From Phenylobacterium sp. (GTDB lineage: Bacteria; Pseudomonadota; Alphaproteobacteria; Caulobacterales; Caulobacteraceae), in NCBI RefSeq assembly GCF_030698145.1, contig NZ_JAUYNW010000090.1, positions 1-60,557 on the forward strand: DNA of 60,557 nt, written 5' to 3'. Made by a program: the position numbers and the translations under genes. Positions within the stretch are counted from its first letter, which is position 1. Each line of letters begins with the position of its first letter. The notes beneath the pieces were generated by a model. The model was not told the DNA's origin. It was given only the letters and a program-made list of their open reading frames with translations, and made no database searches. This document shows positions 1-10,608 of this stretch, one piece after another.

Positions 1-1330
<1,330 letters not shown>

Positions 1331-1391
1331 ATCTTTTAGTCTCCGTTCGGAACGGTTGAAATGCTGTGGCGAGAGCGCCGTGGGCCGGCCG

Positions 1392-1418
1392 TTAGCAGCC
1401 GGCGCCCTTGAGTGCTAA
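1392..1418 (-). promoter_or_regulatory. CIRCE-like HrcA operator upstream of groESL
   Basis: Inverted repeat TTAGCAGCC-N9-GAGTGCTAA, compared with the CIRCE consensus TTAGCACTC-N9-GAGTGCTAA. The arm at 1410-1418 is perfect; the arm at 1392-1400 matches 7 of 9. The 9-bp spacing is exact. CIRCE is the operator of the heat-shock repressor HrcA. It sits in the leader of groES, 62 bp before the start codon. Confidence 0.9.
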
Positions 1419-1545
1419 CGCTGGGCGGGAGGTAGGCTCGAGGGGGCGCGGAGTCAAGCTGAGCTAGGGGAATGGATTCCGATTGGCGCTCGCCGATGTG
1501 GCCGGATAGGGTCGTGTCGAGGGAATTTGAACCAGGAGTATTTCC

Positions 1546-1968
1546 ATGCGCCGCGTCATTGCGATCGCCGCCCTATCCGTCATGGCCGCCGCGTCCGCCG
1601 CCCAGGCTGAGACCTGGAAGCCCTACGGGACCCCCAACGGCAAGGGCCTGCAATGGGCCATCGACACCGACTACAGCTACCGCGACGTCCAGAGCGGCCG
1701 GGTGGTGGTGATGCAGGCGATCAGCAAGCCGGGCGCCGAGCCGCGACTGGGTCCCTCGGGTCCCGGCAAGCCGGACGGCGTCGGTAACGTCGTGGGCCTG
1801 GATTGCAAGGGCAAGACCGTGATCATGATCGGCTCCTACGCCCCGACCAAGCCGCTCGAGCTGTCAGCCAACTGGCGCACGGGCAACGCCAATCCGCCCA
1901 AGAGCGCCGAGGACCGCGCCCTGCTGGCCGCCGCCTGTGCGGGCGCCGACCAACTGGCGTCGAAATAG
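1546..1968 (+). CDS. Exported hypothetical protein, 140 aa
   Basis: I do not recognise a family. The protein begins with a clear Sec signal peptide (basic MRR, hydrophobic core, AQA-E cleavage after about residue 21), so it is probably periplasmic. The mature part is about 119 residues with two cysteines (in GLDCKGK and AAACAGA) that could form a disulfide, and no membrane segment. The start ATG at 1546 has an AGGAG site about 8 bp upstream. It is transcribed divergently from groES and stands alone; the next gene starts 68 bp downstream. Role unknown. Confidence 0.8.
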   Translation: MRRVIAIAALSVMAAASAAQAETWKPYGTPNGKGLQWAIDTDYSYRDVQSGRVVVMQAISKPGAEPRLGPSGPGKPDGVGNVVGLDCKGKTVIMIGSYAPTKPLELSANWRTGNANPPKSAEDRALLAAACAGADQLASK

Positions 1969-2036
1969 GCCGGCCTGCTGACAGATTCCGGTGCGGAGGG
2001 CGCTAGGCTTGGCTTCACCGCAACCGTGAGGATTCC

Positions 2037-2423
2037 ATGCTCGACCATATCGGCCTGACCGTCAGCGACTTCGCCAGGGCGCGCGCCTTTTTCGACTCCG
2101 CCCTAGAGCCCCTGGGCATCGCCAAGGTCATGGAGGTGCCGCCTGAGCTGGCGGGCGGCGAGAACCACATGGGCTACGGCTCCGAGGGCAAGCCCTATTT
2201 CTGGATCGGGACCGGCGGGGCCGCCACGGGCCGGCTGCATGTCGCCTTCGCCACCGGCGAGCGCGCCAAGGTGGACGCCTTCTACGCCGCGGCCATCGCC
2301 GCCGGCGGGACCGACAATGGTCCGCCCGGCGTGCGGGCGCACTACCATCCGAACTATTACGGCGCCTTCGTGCTCGATCCCGACGGGCACAACATTGAGG
2401 CGGTCTGTCACGCGCCTCAATAA
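2037..2423 (+). CDS. VOC (glyoxalase/bleomycin-resistance) family protein
   Basis: A single vicinal-oxygen-chelate domain of 128 residues. It opens with the typical LDHIGLTVSDFARARAFFD beta-alpha unit (metal-ligand His at residue 4) and closes with LDPDGHNIEAVCH, where the Glu is the usual second-half ligand. Members bind a divalent metal and act on thiol adducts, dioxygen or other small molecules, usually as dimers; the substrate here cannot be told. The ATG at 2037 matches the family start exactly. Confidence 0.88.
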   Translation: MLDHIGLTVSDFARARAFFDSALEPLGIAKVMEVPPELAGGENHMGYGSEGKPYFWIGTGGAATGRLHVAFATGERAKVDAFYAAAIAAGGTDNGPPGVRAHYHPNYYGAFVLDPDGHNIEAVCHAPQ

Positions 2424-2477
2424 ATCTGTCGAAAGCTTAACTGGCGCGGGGGCTGCGGCGTCCCTATCTCGCCGGTC

Positions 2478-2573
2478 ATGATGCTGCTAATGAAATTGAC
2501 GCTCGCGCTCGCCGTCCTGCTGACGGCGGCCATGGCGATCGTCCTGACCCTACCCGCGCCCCTCTACGCCTGA
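2478..2573 (+). CDS. Possible 31-aa hydrophobic micro-protein
   Basis: A short open frame begins with two consecutive ATG codons at 2478 and runs to TGA at 2571-2573. The product is almost entirely one transmembrane-like stretch (MKLTLALAVLLTAAMAIVLT, then a PAPLYA tail), resembling a tiny membrane protein or an isolated signal peptide ending in a possible cleavage site. It fills the gap between the VOC gene and the P-loop kinase gene. No clear Shine-Dalgarno is visible, so coding status is uncertain. Confidence 0.35.
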   Translation: MMLLMKLTLALAVLLTAAMAIVLTLPAPLYA

Positions 2574-2646
2574 ACCCCGCCGTTCGGGGGCTTCCCGCGG
2601 CTTGGGCTATGATCGACCGATACGCAGGCGCGATCGGGGGATTCTC

Positions 2647-3186
2647 ATGCATGGACGGCTGGTGATCGTCACCGGATCGCCGGGGGTGGGCAAGAGCACG
2701 CTCGCCCGCCGGCTGGCCATGGACTGGCCCGGCGAGGCGGCGCTGCACATGCATTCCGACGACATATGGGCCTGGTTCGCCAAGGGCCATATCCCGCCTT
2801 GGAAGCCGGAGTCCCGCGACCAGAACATGATCGTCATGCGCGCCATGGCCGCCGGCGCCGTGAGCCTGGCGCAGGGCTATCCGGTGTTCCTGGACGGCGT
2901 CGTCGGCCCCTGGTTCGTGCCGGTCTTCGCCGACGCCGCGCGCGGCGCGGGCGTGCCCTTCGACTACATGGTCCTGCGCCCCGACCGCGCCACCGCGCTC
3001 GCCCGCGGGACCGGCCGCGAAGGCCACCCCATGCGCGACGAGCAGGTCATCGGCGCGATGTGGGACCAGTTCGCCGACCTCGCCGCCTTCGAGCGCCACG
3101 TGCTGGACACCACCGGCCTGGACCTCGCGGCCAGCGTGGCGCTGGCGTGCGAGGCGCTCGGTTCGGGGCAGCTGCGTGTGAGCTGA
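2647..3186 (+). CDS. P-loop AAA family kinase/ATPase, 179 aa
   Basis: Small nucleotide-binding protein with a Walker A loop GSPGVGKS at residues 10-17, directly after the first beta-strand LVIVT. The fold resembles gluconate- or chloramphenicol-phosphotransferase-like small-molecule kinases. HMHSDDIWAWF at about 37-47 is a plausible substrate/Mg site, and an Arg-rich lid region follows LRPDRATALARG. I chose ATG 2647 because it is preceded by a GGGGG ribosome site and puts the Walker strand at the N-terminus; the longer frame from 2602 adds an unlikely Arg-rich leader. The substrate is unknown. Confidence 0.75.
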   Translation: MHGRLVIVTGSPGVGKSTLARRLAMDWPGEAALHMHSDDIWAWFAKGHIPPWKPESRDQNMIVMRAMAAGAVSLAQGYPVFLDGVVGPWFVPVFADAARGAGVPFDYMVLRPDRATALARGTGREGHPMRDEQVIGAMWDQFADLAAFERHVLDTTGLDLAASVALACEALGSGQLRVS

Positions 3187-3238
3187 GGGGCGACCGCGCG
3201 GCGCGCCCGGTTCCCCTGGATATTTACAGCGAAAAATT

Positions 3239-3252
3239 AAAACGCTTGTTTG
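3239..3252 (+). promoter_or_regulatory. CAAAC-N4-GTTTG-like palindrome upstream of acyl-CoA dehydrogenase
   Basis: AAAAC-GCTT-GTTTG, a 9-of-10 match to CAAAC-N4-GTTTG, lies in the only AT-rich stretch of the 187-bp upstream gap, about 120 bp before the dehydrogenase start. The motif is like the operator of PsrA-type TetR regulators of fatty-acid genes. A perfect copy occurs at 51066-51079 between two other lipid/xenobiotic genes. The regulator is not identified. Confidence 0.45.
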
Positions 3253-3373
3253 ATTTTCGTTCAATATCAGGGCAAAGCTGTTGGCCTATCCTTTCGGGCG
3301 CGAGGCGGCTGCCCGACGACCAGGGCGCCGCGACGTGGGGTCCGATCGCAACAACCGCTATGGGAGAGACAAA

Positions 3374-4693
<1,320 letters not shown>

Positions 4694-4726
4694 GCTTCCG
4701 GCAGGCGCGCCTGCTCCAATCCTGGT

Positions 4727-4760
4727 CAGGCCTCCGCGTTGGAACACACGCGGGGGCCTG
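4727..4760 (+). terminator. Strong hairpin after acyl-CoA dehydrogenase, probable terminator
   Basis: A 13-bp stem (CAGGCCTCCGCGT pairing with ACGCGGGGGCCTG, one G-U pair) with an 8-base loop lies 33 bp past the acyl-CoA dehydrogenase stop. Only a weak T-rich tail (TTCCGTTCC) follows, so it may be a terminator or an attenuator-type hairpin before the GNAT gene. Confidence 0.5.
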
Positions 4761-4812
4761 TTCCGTTCCGGGGGCGTGACGCCGCCACCTCTCCCGGTGT
4801 AGCGATCGGTCC

Positions 4813-5337
4813 ATGACCGACCCCGTCCGCATCCGCCGCCTCGCCCCCGCCGAGACCCGCGCCGCGGCGCCCGTGCTGGGAGCCATCCTCAAGGACTGCG
4901 TAGAGGGAGGCGCCTCGGTCTCCTTCATGGCCGACATGACACTGGCCGAAGCGGTCGCCTTCTGGGACGGGGTGGCGCTGGCCCAGGCCGTCGACGGCCG
5001 CGCGGTGATCATGGCCGAGGACGAGGCCGGCCCGTTCGGCGTCGTCGAAGTGATCCCCGCCGGGGCTCCCAACCAGCCGCACCGCGCTGATGTGGCCAAG
5101 ATGCTGGTCCATCGCCGAGGCCGCCGCCGCGGCGTCGGAGAGGCGCTGATGCGCGCCGCCGAGCAGGCGGGCCGCGACCTGGGCAAGAGCTTGCTGACCC
5201 TCGACACGGTCGAGGGCGAGGCCGCCGAACGCCTCTATACGCGCCTGGGCTGGCGGCGGGTGGGCGTTATACCGGGCTATGCCCTGCTGCCCGACGGGAC
5301 GCTCTGCGGCACGGTCGTCTTCTACAAGGACATCTAG
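4813..5337 (+). CDS. GNAT family N-acetyltransferase, 174 aa
   Basis: Acetyl-CoA-dependent transferase of unknown acceptor. The C-terminal half carries the GNAT core: beta-4 strand and pyrophosphate loop around VHRRGRRRGVGEALMRAAEQ (about residues 97-116), then LTLDTVEGEAAERLYTRLGW and a final VVFYKDI strand. Length and order fit single-domain GNATs. The ATG at 4813 is the only good start. Transcribed alone, behind the hairpin that ends the dehydrogenase transcript. Confidence 0.85.
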   Translation: MTDPVRIRRLAPAETRAAAPVLGAILKDCVEGGASVSFMADMTLAEAVAFWDGVALAQAVDGRAVIMAEDEAGPFGVVEVIPAGAPNQPHRADVAKMLVHRRGRRRGVGEALMRAAEQAGRDLGKSLLTLDTVEGEAAERLYTRLGWRRVGVIPGYALLPDGTLCGTVVFYKDI

Positions 5338-5530
5338 CCCCGCGCTCGACGGCTCCGCTTGTTCGGGCTAGAAACGGGCCGTGCTCCGAGAGGGGCCGGG
5401 TCGGATCGGCGGTGGCGTGATCCCCGGCTCCCGCCGCGACCGGCGGCCCTTGGGCGCATCGCCTTCCTCCGGAAGGTGCGCGGGCGGACCCGCACATTTT
5501 CGCGCGCGAAGCGCAGCAGATCCGCGAACG

Positions 5531-5577
5531 GGGGTGGCCTGTGCCCACCCCACTGGGCGCGGGTCGCAACCCGGAGG
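5531..5577 (+). promoter_or_regulatory. Tandem-hairpin leader immediately upstream of TSUP permease gene
   Basis: Two hairpins precede the start. The first is GGGGTGG/CCACCCC at 5531-5551 with a 7-nt loop; the second is GGGT-CGCA-ACCC at 5561-5572. The ribosome site GGAGG follows directly at 5573-5577. This could be a cis-acting RNA or simple structured leader. I cannot match it to a riboswitch family; neither loop contains the ACGR of guanidine-II RNAs. Confidence 0.35.
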
Positions 5578-5584
5578 ACGACCA

Positions 5585-6343
5585 GTGAACAGTCTCGCGG
5601 CCATTTTCATCGTGGTGATGGCGTTTGTCACCGCCACCCTGTCCGGGGTCTTCGGCATGGCCGGGGGCCTCGTCCTGATGGGGGCCCTGGCCGTGGTCCT
5701 GCCGGTCTCGGCGGCCTTCGTCACCCATGGGATCCTGCAGCTCTTCGCCAACGGTTGGCGCGCGGTGCTTCACGCCCGGCATGTGCGCTGGGACATCGTC
5801 GGCTGGTACGCGGCCGCCTCCCTGCTGGCCGGGCTGCTGGTGGCGCTGATCTCCGTCGTGCCCTCCAAGGGCCTGCTCTACCTGGCGCTTGGCCTGGTGC
5901 CGGGCCTGGTCTGGCTGCCGAAGAGCTGGCTGCGGCTGGACGCCGCCAAGCCGGTCCACGCCTTCGCCTCGGGCTTCGTGGTGACCGGCCTTAACCTGCT
6001 GGCCGGCGTGGCGGGGCCGCTGCTCGACGTCTTCTTCGTTCGCACGGTGCTGACCCGCCACGCCATCGTCGCCACCAAGGCCGCCACCCAGGTCTTCGCC
6101 CACCTGGCCAAGATCGTGGTCTATGGCGCGCCGCTGCTGACCACCCCCAGCCAGGACATGCCGCCGTGGCAACTCTTCGCCGTCGCCATCCCGCTGTCGA
6201 TGTGCGGCACCTTCCTGGGCGGCAAGATCCTCGACCGGATGACCGATGTGGACTTCAAGTCCTGGACGAAGTGGATCGTGACGGGGGTCGGCGTCGTCTA
6301 TCTGATCCAGGCCGCTCAACTGTTCATGAGAGGCGCCGGATGA
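5585..6343 (+). CDS. TSUP (TauE/SafE) family membrane permease, 252 aa
   Basis: Predicted inner-membrane transporter of the sulfite/sulfonate exporter superfamily. About seven to eight hydrophobic helices are visible, with the N-terminal half carrying the family-like SGVFGMAGGLVLMGAL (about residues 17-32) and the second half the related SGFVVTGLNLLAGVAGPLLD. Start GTG 5585 was chosen because a GGAGG lies 7 bp upstream; the longer frame from 5381 would be Arg-rich and unlike the family. Its TGA overlaps the ATG of the next gene (ATGA), implying coupled translation. Substrate (sulfite, sulfoacetate, other anion) unknown. Confidence 0.85.
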   Translation: MNSLAAIFIVVMAFVTATLSGVFGMAGGLVLMGALAVVLPVSAAFVTHGILQLFANGWRAVLHARHVRWDIVGWYAAASLLAGLLVALISVVPSKGLLYLALGLVPGLVWLPKSWLRLDAAKPVHAFASGFVVTGLNLLAGVAGPLLDVFFVRTVLTRHAIVATKAATQVFAHLAKIVVYGAPLLTTPSQDMPPWQLFAVAIPLSMCGTFLGGKILDRMTDVDFKSWTKWIVTGVGVVYLIQAAQLFMRGAG

Positions 6344-6930
6344 AGATCGAACCGCAGGTCCTGGAGAACCGCTTCGTGCGGCTGGAGCCCATGGCGCAGG
6401 TCCACAAGGAAGACCTGCGCGCGGCCTGCGCCGCCGATCCCGCCCTGTTCCACGACCTCTATCCCTATTCAATGCTGGGCGAGGCCTTCGACAAACGCTT
6501 CGACGAGCAGATGCCCAAGGACCGCGCGACCGGCGTCTGGATGCACTACGCCGTGGTGGTCGAGGGGCGCTGCGTGGGCATGACCTGCTTCCTCGGCGCG
6601 GACGCGGTCAACGCCTCGGTGGAGGTCGGCGGCACCTATTATCACCCCGACTTCCGGGGCGGGGCGACCAATCCGGCGGCCAAGCGGCTGATGATGACCC
6701 ACGCCTTCGAGGCCGGCGCGCGGCGGGTGGTCTACCGCGTCGACGCCATCAACGCCCGCTCGCGCGCCGCGGTGCTGAAGATGGGCGCGGTGCAGGAGGG
6801 GATTCTGCGGCGCGACCGCGCCACCTGGACCGGCCGCATCCGAGACACGGTGGTCTTCTCGATCCTCGACGACGAATGGCCGGGCGTCCGCGATCGCCTG
6901 GACGCCCGGCTGGCGGCGTTCGAGGCCTAG
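6340..6930 (+). CDS. GNAT family N-acetyltransferase, RimJ/RimL-like, 196 aa
   Basis: The sequence LENRFVRLEPMAQVHKEDL at the N-terminus and the later GGTYYHPDFRGGATNPAAKRLMM, RVDAINARSRAAVLKMGA and EGILRRDR segments are those of the RimJ/RimL-type acetyltransferases, which acetylate protein N-termini or small amines. Start ATG 6340 overlaps the TSUP stop in ATGA. The following NUDIX gene begins 2 bp after its stop, so TSUP-GNAT-NUDIX form one operon. Confidence 0.87.
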   Translation: MKIEPQVLENRFVRLEPMAQVHKEDLRAACAADPALFHDLYPYSMLGEAFDKRFDEQMPKDRATGVWMHYAVVVEGRCVGMTCFLGADAVNASVEVGGTYYHPDFRGGATNPAAKRLMMTHAFEAGARRVVYRVDAINARSRAAVLKMGAVQEGILRRDRATWTGRIRDTVVFSILDDEWPGVRDRLDARLAAFEA

Positions 6931-6932
6931 CG

Positions 6933-7469
6933 GTGAGCGACCTCGACGCCTTCATCACCGGGCGTTCCTCCATCTATGAGGGGACCACTCAGTGGGGCGG
7001 GGCCGTGCGGCTGGCTGTCAAGGTCTATGCCTGCGACGAGCCGCCCCCCGCCGAGCTGGTCACCTCGGTGCGCGGCGTGGTGTTCAAGGGCGCCAAGGTC
7101 ATGGTGGTCGATGACGCCATAGAAACCCACATCATGCCAGGTGGCCGCATGGAGCCCGGAGAGACCATCGCTCAGACCCTTCGGCGCGAACTGCTCGAGG
7201 AGTGCGGCTGGACCATGCCGGAGCCGCGGCTGTTCGGCATGATCCACTTCCGCCACCTCAGCGCCAGGCCGGACGGCTACCGGTACCCCTATCCCGATTT
7301 CCTTCACCTACTGTTCGCCGGCGAAGCGGGCGCCTACCGGCGCGCGTCGCTCAAGCGGGAAGGCGAGATCGAGACCGGCTCGCGCTTGGTTCCGATCTCC
7401 CGTGCGCTCGCTACCCTGACGCTTGAACAGCGGACGATCCTGGCCAGGGCGACGGCGGCGCGCGTCTAA
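6933..7469 (+). CDS. NUDIX hydrolase, 178 aa
   Basis: Hydrolyses a nucleoside diphosphate linked to another moiety, using Mg. A complete Nudix box GX5EX7REUXEEXGU is present: G-RMEPG-E, then TIAQTLR, then RELLEECGW. An N-terminal beta-rich extension of about 70 residues precedes it. GTG 6933 lies 2 bp after the GNAT stop, consistent with operon translation. The stop TAA shares bases with the stop of the convergent SDR gene (CTAA at 7466-7469). The specific substrate is not predictable. Confidence 0.9.
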   Translation: MSDLDAFITGRSSIYEGTTQWGGAVRLAVKVYACDEPPPAELVTSVRGVVFKGAKVMVVDDAIETHIMPGGRMEPGETIAQTLRRELLEECGWTMPEPRLFGMIHFRHLSARPDGYRYPYPDFLHLLFAGEAGAYRRASLKREGEIETGSRLVPISRALATLTLEQRTILARATAARV

Positions 7470-8344
7470 GCGCTGGCCGCCGTGCGTTCGGGCGCGGTGG
7501 GGAAGAACACCTCGTTCGCGTGCTCGGCCACCTCCTGGGCGGTATAGGGCCGGCCGGGCTGGAAGCCGTCGGTCTGCAGCATCTTGATCTCCCGCACCCC
7601 GCGCGAAGAGACGCCCAGCACCTTGCCGCCATGGTCGGCGGCCAGGTCGGAAACCATGTAGAGCACGCCGGGCGCGATGTTCTCCGGCAGGCTCATGGCG
7701 TCGGGCTCCTTGCCCTGGCGGCCGGGGAGGTCGGAGGTCATGCGGGTGAAGGCGCCCGGCGCCAGGCCCATGACCCGGATGCCGTACTTGCGCCCCTCGA
7801 TGGAGAGCACGCGCATGAAGCCGTAGATGCCGGCCTTGGCCGCCCCATAATTGGACTGGCCGAAATTGCCGTAGAGGCCCGAGGTCGAGCTGGTCATGAC
7901 GATGGCGCCGGGCTTGCCGTTGTCCTTCATCCACTTCCAGACCGGCATGGTGCAGCAGTAGGTGCCCTTCAGGTGGACCTTCACCACCAGGTCCCAGTCC
8001 TGTTCAGAGGTGTTGGCGAAGGTCTTGTCGCGCAGGATGCCAGCGTTGCAGACCAAGATGTCGATCTGGCCGAAGTTATCCAGCGCCGTCTTGGCGATGT
8101 TCTCGCCGCCTTCCATGGTCGAGACGTCATCGCCGTTGGCCACCGCCTTGCCGCCCGCCGCCACGATATCGTCGACCACCTTCTGGGCCGCCGCGCTCGT
8201 GCCCGACCCGGAGCCGTCCCGCGATCCGCCCAGGTCGTTCACGACGACCGAGGCGCCCTCCTTGGCGAACAGCTTGGCGTAGGCCTCGCCCAAACCGCCG
8301 CCGGCGCCCGTGACAATCGCCACCTTCCCATCCAACAGACCCAT
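7466..8344 (-). CDS. SDR family (3R)-hydroxyacyl-CoA dehydrogenase-like oxidoreductase, 292 aa
   Basis: NAD(P)-dependent dehydrogenase with a Rossmann loop TGAGGGLG at residues 12-19, NAG at about 100-102, a catalytic Ser region TSSTSG at 151-156 and YGAAK at 166-170 (Tyr166, Lys170). The long insertion after VVVNDLGG and the overall size match the dehydrogenase part of multifunctional enzyme type 2 / fungal FOX2, which acts on (3R)-hydroxyacyl-CoAs in beta-oxidation. ATG 8344 gives the family N-terminus MGLLDGKVAIVTG. Transcribed divergently from the next gene with a 95-bp gap and convergent with the NUDIX gene. Confidence 0.88.
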   Translation of the reverse strand: MGLLDGKVAIVTGAGGGLGEAYAKLFAKEGASVVVNDLGGSRDGSGSGTSAAAQKVVDDIVAAGGKAVANGDDVSTMEGGENIAKTALDNFGQIDILVCNAGILRDKTFANTSEQDWDLVVKVHLKGTYCCTMPVWKWMKDNGKPGAIVMTSSTSGLYGNFGQSNYGAAKAGIYGFMRVLSIEGRKYGIRVMGLAPGAFTRMTSDLPGRQGKEPDAMSLPENIAPGVLYMVSDLAADHGGKVLGVSSRGVREIKMLQTDGFQPGRPYTAQEVAEHANEVFFPTAPERTAASA

Positions 8345-8439
8345 GACGTCGCTCCCGAATGATCTAATTATGGCCCTATCATTGGACCCGGTATGGATGC
8401 TGGCAAGCGTCCAGGAACAGCGCCCTGGGGGAAAACGAC

Positions 8440-10152
8440 ATGATCCGCGCCATCGTTCTTGCGGCCGGCCTGGCCGGCGCCGCTCACGCCCAGGAGCCGG
8501 GTCCGCGCATCGCACCGTCGCTCGCAGCCCACACCGCCGAGTTCGCCCCGCCCAAGACCTACGAACCCGCGCCGGGCGTGTTCTCCGCCGTCGGCTACGG
8601 CATCGCCAACTCGATCATGGTGGTGGGCAAGACCGGCGTGGTGATCATCGACACCACCGACAGCCTGGAAGAGGCCAAGAAGGTCTGGGCCGAGTTCGCC
8701 CCGCGCGCCGGCGGCAAGCCCGTGGTGGCGATCATCTACACCCACAACCACAACGACCATATCAACGGTGCGGCAGGCTTCCCGCTCGCCAAGGGCGGAA
8801 GGGTGATCGCCCACGAGACCCTCCTGCGCGAGGCCGCCAAGTGGAACGGGGTCGCCGCCCCGGCCGTCGCGGCCCGGGCCGCCCGGATGTACGGCGTCTT
8901 CCTGCCCAAGGGGACGCCCGACGGCTTCGTCAATGTGGGGATCGGCCCCTACCTCTCGGCCTTCGGCGGCGGCGGAGCGGGCGGATTCATCGCGCCGAAC
9001 ACGGTGTTCAAGGACCGCCTGGAGCTGACACTCGGCGGCGAGCGCTTCGTGCTGGAGCATGCCCCCGGCGAGACCGAGGACCAGATCCTGGTCTGGATGC
9101 CGGCGCGCAAGATTCTGTTCCCAGGCGACAACGTCTACAAGGCCTTCCCCAACCTCTATACGATCCGCGGCACCAGCTACCGCGACCCCGTCCAGTGGGC
9201 GGCATCCGTCGACCGGATGAGGGCGCTGAAGCCGGACGTCCTGGTCCCCTCGCACACCCGGCCCATCGTCGGCGCGCCCGCGATCATGGGCACGCTGACC
9301 AACTATCGTGACGCCATCCGCTTCACCCACGACCAGGCGGTGCGCTGGATGAACGCGGGCCTCAGCCCCGACGAGATCGTCGAGAAGGTGAGGCTGCCGG
9401 CCCACCTAGCCGCCGATCCCTACCTCTTCGAGCACTACGGCACGGTGGAGTGGTCGGTGCGCTCGGTGGTCACCGGATACATGGGCTGGTTCGGCGGTGA
9501 TCCGGCGAGCCTGTCCTTCGACGCACCTGACGTTCGCGCCGCGCAGATCGTCGCCCTGGCCGGCGGTGCGGCGCCCGCGCTGGCCCAGGCCCAGGCCGCC
9601 TACGACCAGGGCCGCTGGAAGTGGACCGCCGAACTGACCGGCTATGTCGGCCGCGCCGACCCGGCGCTCAAGCCCCAGGCCGACGCCCTGCAGGCCAGAG
9701 CCCTGCGCCAGCTCGGCTATGACAGCGTCTCGCCCAACGGCCGCAACTACTACCTGCAGCGCGCCGCCGAGCTGGAGAAGAAGGCGCCCGGCTGGGCCCA
9801 GGTGACCGGCGCGCGCCAGGGCTCCCAGGCCGCGGGCCTGCCCGCCGCCGCCCTCGTCGCCACCTTCCCGGTGCGGCTCAACGCCGAGAAGGCCGCGCAG
9901 GTCGAGCGGGCCATGGGGCTGAAGCTGGCGGGCGAGGGCGACTGGACCATCGGCGTGCGGCGCGGGGTGGCGGAGACCTCCTCGGGCGTGGCGGCCGAGG
10001 TCCCCCTGGTGGTGGCCGCGGCCAAGGCCGACTGGATCGGCGCGCTTGCCTCGCCGGCGGCCATGCAGGCGGCCCTCGCCTCCGGCAAGGTCAGGATCGA
10101 GAAAGGCTCGCCAGGCGACCTCGCCGCCTTCCTCGACCTCTTCCGGGGCTAG
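8440..10152 (+). CDS. Alkyl-sulfatase-like MBL-fold hydrolase (SdsA1 type), exported, 570 aa
   Basis: A zinc metallo-beta-lactamase-fold hydrolase. A signal peptide ends in AHA-Q after about residue 17, so it is periplasmic. The metal motif is HNHNDH at 102-107. Downstream segments (YRDAIRFTHDQAVRWMN and GWFGGDPASL) belong to the alkyl-sulfatase dimerisation domain, and the last about 120 residues look like the SCP2-like sterol-carrier domain of SdsA1. The order fits type III alkyl sulfatases, which remove inorganic sulfate from alkyl sulfates such as SDS. Alternative: a related MBL hydrolase on another ester. Its TAG overlaps the stop of the convergent gene (CTAG at 10149-10152). Confidence 0.85.
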   Translation: MIRAIVLAAGLAGAAHAQEPGPRIAPSLAAHTAEFAPPKTYEPAPGVFSAVGYGIANSIMVVGKTGVVIIDTTDSLEEAKKVWAEFAPRAGGKPVVAIIYTHNHNDHINGAAGFPLAKGGRVIAHETLLREAAKWNGVAAPAVAARAARMYGVFLPKGTPDGFVNVGIGPYLSAFGGGGAGGFIAPNTVFKDRLELTLGGERFVLEHAPGETEDQILVWMPARKILFPGDNVYKAFPNLYTIRGTSYRDPVQWAASVDRMRALKPDVLVPSHTRPIVGAPAIMGTLTNYRDAIRFTHDQAVRWMNAGLSPDEIVEKVRLPAHLAADPYLFEHYGTVEWSVRSVVTGYMGWFGGDPASLSFDAPDVRAAQIVALAGGAAPALAQAQAAYDQGRWKWTAELTGYVGRADPALKPQADALQARALRQLGYDSVSPNGRNYYLQRAAELEKKAPGWAQVTGARQGSQAAGLPAAALVATFPVRLNAEKAAQVERAMGLKLAGEGDWTIGVRRGVAETSSGVAAEVPLVVAAAKADWIGALASPAAMQAALASGKVRIEKGSPGDLAAFLDLFRG

Positions 10153-10604
10153 CGGACGCGCGTGTAGCGCCAGTCCTCGCCCTCGAGCTTGCCGTCCATG
10201 GTCCCCTCGACCCGGGCGCACAGGTCTTCGCCGCACCGGCGGTAGATCACCCGCTGCGGGAAGTCGTGGGCCAAGTTCTCGAACACCGCCTCGCCGGCCG
10301 GGCCCGGCTTGAGCACGAAGGGCGTCGGCGGCTGGGTCCCGACACGGGCGGTGAAGGTCGCGCCCCCCGGCTCGGTGGTGATGCTGGTGAACTCCAGGCT
10401 GGGGCGCTTGCCGGGCCGGTTGGTCTGGGCCGCCCCGGCCATGGCGCCGCCGATGGGCGCTAGCCAGGTTTCCCGCACGGTCACGCCGCCGGCCTCGTGG
10501 GCCCAGGTTCCAGCCATCCAGGCCAGCGCCTGGACGTCGTCCGCCGGCGCGGCCTGGGCGGACCCGGCGGCCAGCAGCAGACCCGCCAAGACGATGTTTC
10601 GCAT
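10149..10604 (-). CDS. DUF6265-like exported protein, 151 aa
   Basis: Signal peptide MRNIVLAGLLLAAGSAQA with cleavage near residue 18. The mature part has the pattern LAWMAGTWAHE ... VRETWLAP ... GAMAG ... FENLAHDFPQRVIYRR, typical of small lipocalin-like periplasmic proteins annotated DUF6265. No enzymatic motif is evident. It starts 4 bp after the tadA stop codon, so it is probably co-transcribed with tadA, and it ends convergently inside the alkyl-sulfatase-like gene through a shared CTAG. Confidence 0.78.
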   Translation of the reverse strand: MRNIVLAGLLLAAGSAQAAPADDVQALAWMAGTWAHEAGGVTVRETWLAPIGGAMAGAAQTNRPGKRPSLEFTSITTEPGGATFTARVGTQPPTPFVLKPGPAGEAVFENLAHDFPQRVIYRRCGEDLCARVEGTMDGKLEGEDWRYTRVR

Positions 10605-10608
10605 GTGG

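Noticed and set aside
1518..1537. tRNA T-arm-like word (reverse complement GGTTCAAATTCC)
   Set aside because: No acceptor stem, anticodon arm or D-arm can be formed around it; it is the ribosome-site region of the exported protein gene.
5531..5572. Guanidine-II (mini-ykkC) riboswitch upstream of the TSUP gene
   Set aside because: Two hairpins are present but neither loop has the required ACGR.
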